Below, piece by piece: positions 5,239-9,239 of a stretch of DNA of 9,239 bases. The DNA comes from a bacterium (GTDB taxonomy: Bacteria; Vulcanimicrobiota; Xenobia; RGZZ01). The stretch is from contig JAJXVI010000059.1 of NCBI GenBank assembly GCA_021782195.1, forward strand, positions 1-9,239, given 5' to 3'. A model generated the notes under the pieces. The model searched no databases. It saw nothing but the letters and a program-made list of their open reading frames with translations, and was not told where the DNA came from. Position 1 is the stretch's first letter. Each line of letters begins with the position of its first letter. The position numbers were made by a program, and so were the translations under genes.

Positions 5239-7011
5239 GTGAAAAAAGCGCGAAGGTCTCAACACGGCCTCTCTCTGGTCATCACCCTGCTGGTCGTAGC
5301 CATGATCGCTGTCGTCGCCTTTGGCGCTGCCAGCGTGTCTCAGAGCCTTCTCTCGATGACCGACGGAGCGAGCCACGCTTCCGCCGCAAAATATGCCGCT
5401 GAAGCCGGCCTCGGCGACGCACTCTCCCAGTTGAAGGCGAATCCCGCCTGGGCAACAGGATTTGCCTCCAAACCGCTGCCCACGATGTCGGACATCACGT
5501 ATACCGTTACGGTCGCAAACAACGCCACTGGCAGCGTACCGATGACCGCATCTGACGGAACATCGGTGCCCCCTGGAGACGTATACCTGCTCTCGGTCGG
5601 TCAGAACGGACCGACCACTCGCAGTGCAAAATGCCTGTGCCGGCCCGTGGGGGGGGCCTCTGCGAGCGTGTTCAACTACGCACTCTTCGGCGTTACCTCG
5701 CTCAGCGTGACCGGAGGGGCGGAAGTCGATGGATATGATTCCGAGAAGGGGCCGTACGGCTCGAGCAACGACTCGGAATCGGCCTCCGTAGGCTCCGACG
5801 ACAAGGTCGAGACCGCTGGAGGCATTGATATCCCCGGTGACGTGACGTCCTGCGGCACGATCACAAGCCAGGGTCAGCTCAACGTCAAGGGAAACGTCGA
5901 ATCCAACGACGACATTGAGCTCGGAGCCAACGGCACGATAACCGGCAATATTTCCTGCTGCAAGGGAAACGTCACGATAGACAACTCCGTCAATGTCGGC
6001 GGTGACGTACGAGCCGGCGGTGATGATATCAGCAACAACGCGCCCACGGTTGGCGGAAACGTAATCGCAAAAGGCGCGGTATCCTGGTCAACCGGCACCA
6101 TCGGACAGAGCGTTGAAGCGGGGTCCACCATCGCGCTGCGCAATACCCAGGTCAACGGAAACATCTGTGCCGCAGGCGCCATTTCCACTGCGAGTTCGTC
6201 AGTCGTCGAGGGAAACGCCTCCTCACTGACCAGCATCACGTTTACCAACCCCGCTGATGTCGTGCACGGCCTCACCACCGCTCCCGCCATCACGAACTGC
6301 AACGGTCGGAGCGAGACATCTGGGCAAGGTCACGAAGATGACAGTGAAGACTCGAGTGGCCAACCGCGGAACTGCCAGGGAGGTACGTCCTTTACAACTC
6401 CCTCCATCGTGATACCCGAGGCTCCCGAGGCTGTTCCTACTGTAAGCGAACCGCTGATCGACTGTACCTACAACCCGAGCAATTGCAATCAAACCGGCAT
6501 CTCGGTAAGCAACTGGGGATGGAACTCCACGAAGACCCTGAGCAGCCTGCTCGATGGCAGCCACAACCTGAACGTAGAAGACGGGGAAACGCTGGATCTT
6601 GCCCCCGGAACATACTACTTCAACAACGTGACCGTCACAAATGGGAACCTGAATGTCCTGGCATCCAATACGGGGCCGGTCACACTCTACCTGACGGGAA
6701 ACCTGACGGTCACAAGTGCCGGTAACGTCAACAATGCCACCCAGGTGCCTGCGAACATGCGCATCATCTCTAGCAACACCAGCGCTGAGGCCATGGAACT
6801 GGGCGGGTCGTCAGACATGTACGCGGCACTGTACTGTCCGGAAGGCACGGTGACACTGGGCCAGGGCGGCGACCTGTACGGCTCCGCGGTTGGAGGAACG
6901 CTCATATCGAGCGGAGGATGCCACGTTCACTACGACACCGCCCTCAAGAACCTGCAACTGAGTACGGGAGGAACCGCTACCACAGTCACCGTGCTGATGT
7001 GGCAAAGATAG
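5239..7011 (+). CDS. PilX-like minor pilin with long beta-solenoid passenger
   Basis: The product is 590 residues, about three times a usual PilX. The leader ends in His-Gly10; mature start L-S-L-V-I lacks the Glu at position 5, as in PilX-type and GspK-type tip subunits. The hydrophobic helix (11-37) is followed by 'Y-A-A-E-A-G-L', the PilX N-terminal hallmark. Residues about 195-330 hold short Gly/Asn-rich repeats ('G-N-V', 'G-G-D-V', 'G-T-I-T-G-N-I') expected to stack as a bactofilin-like beta-solenoid. Residues 355-380 are an acidic Gly/Ser-rich linker. Residues about 440-575 ('L-A-P-G-T-Y-Y-F', 'V-T-L-Y-L-T-G', 'M-Y-A-A-L-Y-C-P', ending 'H-Y-D-T-A-L') resemble the C-terminal domain seen on other PilX-N-terminal proteins (I believe DUF7305). 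Twelve Cys could form disulfides. A G8 tract (5649-5656) falls near residues 136-139. It is last in the operon, 19 nt after the PilW-like gene. A tip adhesin role is inferred. Confidence 0.82.
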   Translation: MKKARRSQHGLSLVITLLVVAMIAVVAFGAASVSQSLLSMTDGASHASAAKYAAEAGLGDALSQLKANPAWATGFASKPLPTMSDITYTVTVANNATGSVPMTASDGTSVPPGDVYLLSVGQNGPTTRSAKCLCRPVGGASASVFNYALFGVTSLSVTGGAEVDGYDSEKGPYGSSNDSESASVGSDDKVETAGGIDIPGDVTSCGTITSQGQLNVKGNVESNDDIELGANGTITGNISCCKGNVTIDNSVNVGGDVRAGGDDISNNAPTVGGNVIAKGAVSWSTGTIGQSVEAGSTIALRNTQVNGNICAAGAISTASSSVVEGNASSLTSITFTNPADVVHGLTTAPAITNCNGRSETSGQGHEDDSEDSSGQPRNCQGGTSFTTPSIVIPEAPEAVPTVSEPLIDCTYNPSNCNQTGISVSNWGWNSTKTLSSLLDGSHNLNVEDGETLDLAPGTYYFNNVTVTNGNLNVLASNTGPVTLYLTGNLTVTSAGNVNNATQVPANMRIISSNTSAEAMELGGSSDMYAALYCPEGTVTLGQGGDLYGSAVGGTLISSGGCHVHYDTALKNLQLSTGGTATTVTVLMWQR

Positions 7012-7052
7012 TCACCTGACGCGGTTCGTCAACAATACAGATAAACCAAACT

Positions 7053-7080
7053 GAGGCGCGGCCAACCCCGGTCGCGCCTC
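7053..7080. terminator. hairpin terminator between convergent pilin operon and pseudokinase gene
   Basis: GAGGCGCGGCC (7053-7063) pairs with GGTCGCGCCTC (7070-7080): 11 pairs including one G-U, loop AACCCC. The plus side is followed by TTCCCTTCC, a weak U-tract; the minus side by AGTTTGGTTTATC, moderately U-rich. Its place 42 nt after the pilin operon and just beyond the convergent gene's stop supports use in both directions. A second, weaker repeat TTCCCTTC/GAAGGGAA (7081-7088, 7104-7111) lies next to it. Confidence 0.7.
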
Positions 7081-7157
7081 TTCCCTTCCAGCAAGTTCTT
7101 GGAGAAGGGAAAGGTGCCGTTTCGCTGCTTGTCAAGGACTGTCAGTTGACCTTCTCC

Positions 7158-9113
7158 TCAGCGGCTCAGGTCAAACGCAACGCCACTGACGGCACCCGCA
7201 CTCAACGTGGGTTCCGGAGAAGCATTGGAACCTCTCCCTGACGTGGCCAGAACCTCGGCTCCCTGTGGTCCGCCGATCCACACGCTGCTGCAGTCAGACA
7301 GAGAACGCAGAATCCGGGGGGCTACCGTTGTGGTGATGGATCGCACCGCCGTAAAAGTATGTGCATTGAATTCCACAATCTGGTGGCTGCCGCTCATGGC
7401 AACATACGCACGGCTTCCATCAGCTGAAAAAGCCACGGACGACGGACGACGTCCCCCCATCAAGCCGCTTGACGGGATCGTCGCGGTCACGTGGTGCGAT
7501 GGAACGTCGACGACGGCAATCGCGTCCGGAGTCTGACAGCATACCCACAACTGGTCAGCCTGTGACACAGCAGGCGACTCGGCAAGACCGTGTGCACGAC
7601 CCGGCATGGGGACATCCGCAACCGGTTGTCGGGTTAGAGGGTCTAGAATCGATATCCGGTCGCCCTCCTGATCGCTTACAAAGAGACGTCCACCGTCGTG
7701 CGAGGGGAGCAGATCGCGCGGTCCATCACGCACAACGAGCACTTCATCCATCTGCGGCACAGCGAACGCCAGATTGATACGCGTCACATTATGCGTCAAC
7801 GGATGCGCAACATAGAGATACTGTCCCTTTTCATCAGCCACCACGCGCGTCGGATCACGGTCGACCTGCACAAAAGGATAGCGCGAAGGGGCCCGATTGT
7901 TTGAAGTCTTGAAGCGCACCAGACGGCTATGATCCGGGTCGGAAACAAAAAGCTGGCCGCCGGCAACCGCCACGTCCCGGGCCTGGAATCCCAGGTGCTT
8001 GCGGTCTACCACGTGGTGTGTCGACAGAGAAAGCGTCAGCAAATCTGCTCCGCTCACAAGGTATGCCACAGGTCCGTGCTTTACATAGCCCGGACCGGTA
8101 TGATTGAGCCAGGTCAACCCCACGAGTAACAACAGCACACCTGCAAGGAGGAGGGCCTTCCCGACAGGGCCTCTCCGGAGAACGGCGTTGGTCGCGCGCT
8201 CCAACCCTCTGACCCAGGCGGGCGTAAGGGAAAGAATGTCATCCCCGCCCTGTGGAGCGGGCACGGGAGTGTCTCCCGGTTGCGGACTCTCCCAGGTGTC
8301 TGCTGCAGGGGGAGCCAGCGCAACCTCCAGGTCCTTGCGAACATCGTGGAAGGTCACATAGGACTTCTGCGCTTCCCCTCGCAGCAAGCGATTCACAACC
8401 CTCGCCGTGTGGGGGTTGACGTGATGGTTCGGCACGAGCTCGCACATTGCTCCTGCGCGCTCAAACGTACGCTCAACCGCGACCTCATCGGTTGAGTCGC
8501 GGGCCAGAAGGGTGTAAAGCGCTCTTCCAAAGCGCGCGAACTCGCCGAAACGCTCCTTCGCCGCCAACGTCTCCACCGGCAGGTCTGGCCCTGTAGCGAA
8601 AATCCTGGCCAGACCGTAGTCCATCAGTTTCACGCTCTCGTCAGACGTAAGGACCAGGCTGCCCAGATCAAGCGAGTGAAACGTAAACGGCTTCGGGCGG
8701 TCGTGCGCATAGATGATGGCGTCGCAAATCTGCAATGCCCACGTGAGAACCTGCTTTTCCGGCAATTCGGTCAGGCTCATGGCCAGAACGTCACGAAGCG
8801 TAAGACCTTCAAACCGCTCGATGACGAGATACTCACGGTCGCCCACTCTGAAACTGTCCACAATCCGTGGAAGAGCCGGGTGCTCAAAGAGTCGAAGAGA
8901 CTCGATAGTCTCACGAAACAGCTCGTGGCGACTTCGCAACGTCTCCTCGCCAAGTCCGTCGGGAGGAACGATTTCGTTGACTGCATAGTCGACGCGGCGA
9001 CCTGTTTCATCACGAACGATGTACGTGGCACCTTGTTCGTCGGAGAGAGAGAGAACTTTTTTCACCCTGTAGCGATCGTGCAGGAGTGAACCAACGGCCA
9101 GTGACTGACCCAT
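7158..9113 (-). CDS. membrane receptor: degenerate protein kinase domain, TM helix and YVTN-like propeller
   Basis: The product is 651 residues. Residues about 15-265 follow the Hanks Ser/Thr kinase fold: 'Y-R-V-K-K-V-L', 'F-E-H-P-A-L-P-R-I-V-D-S-F', 'Y-L-V-I-E-R-F-E-G-L-T-L', then 'V-K-L-M-D-Y-G-L-A-R'. Key residues are lost: the Gly-rich loop reads S-L-S-D-E-Q-G, the beta-3 (VAIK) Lys is Asn46, and the HRD-LKPxN loop reads F-H-S-L-D-L-G-S, with Ser147 at the catalytic Asp (18 residues before Asp165), Asp149 at Lys and Ser152 at Asn. Only the DFG Asp (D165-Y-G) remains, so it is probably a pseudokinase. After a Pro-rich linker (268-290) comes one membrane helix (about 318-336), then six or so YVTN-like blades (about 345-650; 'G-G-Q-L-F-V-S-D', 'Y-L-Y-V-A-H', 'R-A-Y-V-A-M'), placed outside. 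Start ATG 9113 has a purine-rich GAGGCGGG upstream. Role inferred: ligand sensing with non-catalytic signalling. Confidence 0.85.
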   Translation of the reverse strand: MGQSLAVGSLLHDRYRVKKVLSLSDEQGATYIVRDETGRRVDYAVNEIVPPDGLGEETLRSRHELFRETIESLRLFEHPALPRIVDSFRVGDREYLVIERFEGLTLRDVLAMSLTELPEKQVLTWALQICDAIIYAHDRPKPFTFHSLDLGSLVLTSDESVKLMDYGLARIFATGPDLPVETLAAKERFGEFARFGRALYTLLARDSTDEVAVERTFERAGAMCELVPNHHVNPHTARVVNRLLRGEAQKSYVTFHDVRKDLEVALAPPAADTWESPQPGDTPVPAPQGGDDILSLTPAWVRGLERATNAVLRRGPVGKALLLAGVLLLLVGLTWLNHTGPGYVKHGPVAYLVSGADLLTLSLSTHHVVDRKHLGFQARDVAVAGGQLFVSDPDHSRLVRFKTSNNRAPSRYPFVQVDRDPTRVVADEKGQYLYVAHPLTHNVTRINLAFAVPQMDEVLVVRDGPRDLLPSHDGGRLFVSDQEGDRISILDPLTRQPVADVPMPGRAHGLAESPAVSQADQLWVCCQTPDAIAVVDVPSHHVTATIPSSGLMGGRRPSSVAFSADGSRAYVAMSGSHQIVEFNAHTFTAVRSITTTVAPRILRSLSDCSSVWIGGPQGAEVLATSGRGSNASPEPTLSAGAVSGVAFDLSR

Positions 9114-9239
9114 ATCCCGCCTCGTTCACGCGTCACCCCGATGCGTCTATGGAAAACGGGCCCCACCAACAGCCCTGATTACAGATGGAACGGATTTCGA
9201 GACCCCGGCCACAAGTCCTCCAGCGGCAGACCCGACCGG
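9114..9239. other. upstream region of the pseudokinase gene, up to window edge
   Basis: No gene is evident. On the minus strand a GAGGCGGG stretch (about 9117-9124) serves as RBS for the gene at 9113, and a -10-like TGTAAT lies at about 9177-9182, but it has no acceptable -35 partner. Whether the gene has its own promoter or belongs to an operon entering from the right cannot be decided. Confidence 0.35.

Noticed and set aside
7158..9113. Active Ser/Thr protein kinase
   Set aside because: Family likeness is clear, but the beta-3 Lys, the catalytic Asp and the metal-binding Asn are all replaced, so an ordinary kinase call is not supported.

Overview
The window comes from a GC-rich (roughly 60%), probably diderm bacterium with type IV pilus-like machinery, lipoproteins and Hanks-type kinase-derived receptors. 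Coding is dense on both strands, with Shine-Dalgarno sites, ATG and GTG starts and hairpin terminators between convergent genes. No rRNA, tRNA, transposase, CRISPR array or phage gene is visible. Pro-Ser-rich linkers, an NHL-propeller lipoprotein, PilX-type minor pilins with long passengers and a kinase-propeller receptor together recall Candidatus Eremiobacterota (Xenobia), Acidobacteriota or Myxococcota. That is a weak inference, since no marker gene is present.

Layout. 2-313 (+): 3' end of a GNAT-like acyltransferase gene. 314-465: gap with a strong long-stem hairpin (343-416). 466-1068 (+): orphan secreted protein of 200 aa. 1069-1331: gap with a 17-bp palindrome and a perfect 13-bp-stem bidirectional terminator. 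1332-3794 (-): 820-aa lipoprotein made of two tandem six-bladed NHL propellers joined by a (PS)n linker. 3795-4212: divergent control region with a near-palindromic 21-bp site, a small hairpin and a possible promoter for the lipoprotein. 4213-7011 (+): three-gene minor-pilin operon, PilV/GspI-like, PilW/GspJ-like and a 590-aa PilX-like protein carrying a beta-solenoid passenger. 7012-7157: convergent terminator. 7158-9113 (-): 651-aa membrane protein with a cytoplasmic protein-kinase fold that has lost its catalytic residues, one transmembrane helix and a YVTN-like outer propeller. 9114-9239: upstream region of that gene; nothing firm is seen in it.

How they may work together. The three prepilin-like proteins are adjacent and translationally coupled or closely spaced, and they match the minor-pilin (tip/initiation) set of type IV pili. 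The large PilX-type subunit could present its beta-solenoid at a pilus or pseudopilus tip. The divergent propeller lipoprotein shares their control region and would sit on the cell envelope. The convergent pseudokinase could sense an outside ligand through its own propeller. A functional link among these three units is a hypothesis resting on proximity and shared beta-propeller architecture. The most unusual items are the pseudokinase-propeller receptor, the blade-by-blade duplicated NHL lipoprotein and the solenoid-bearing minor pilin.
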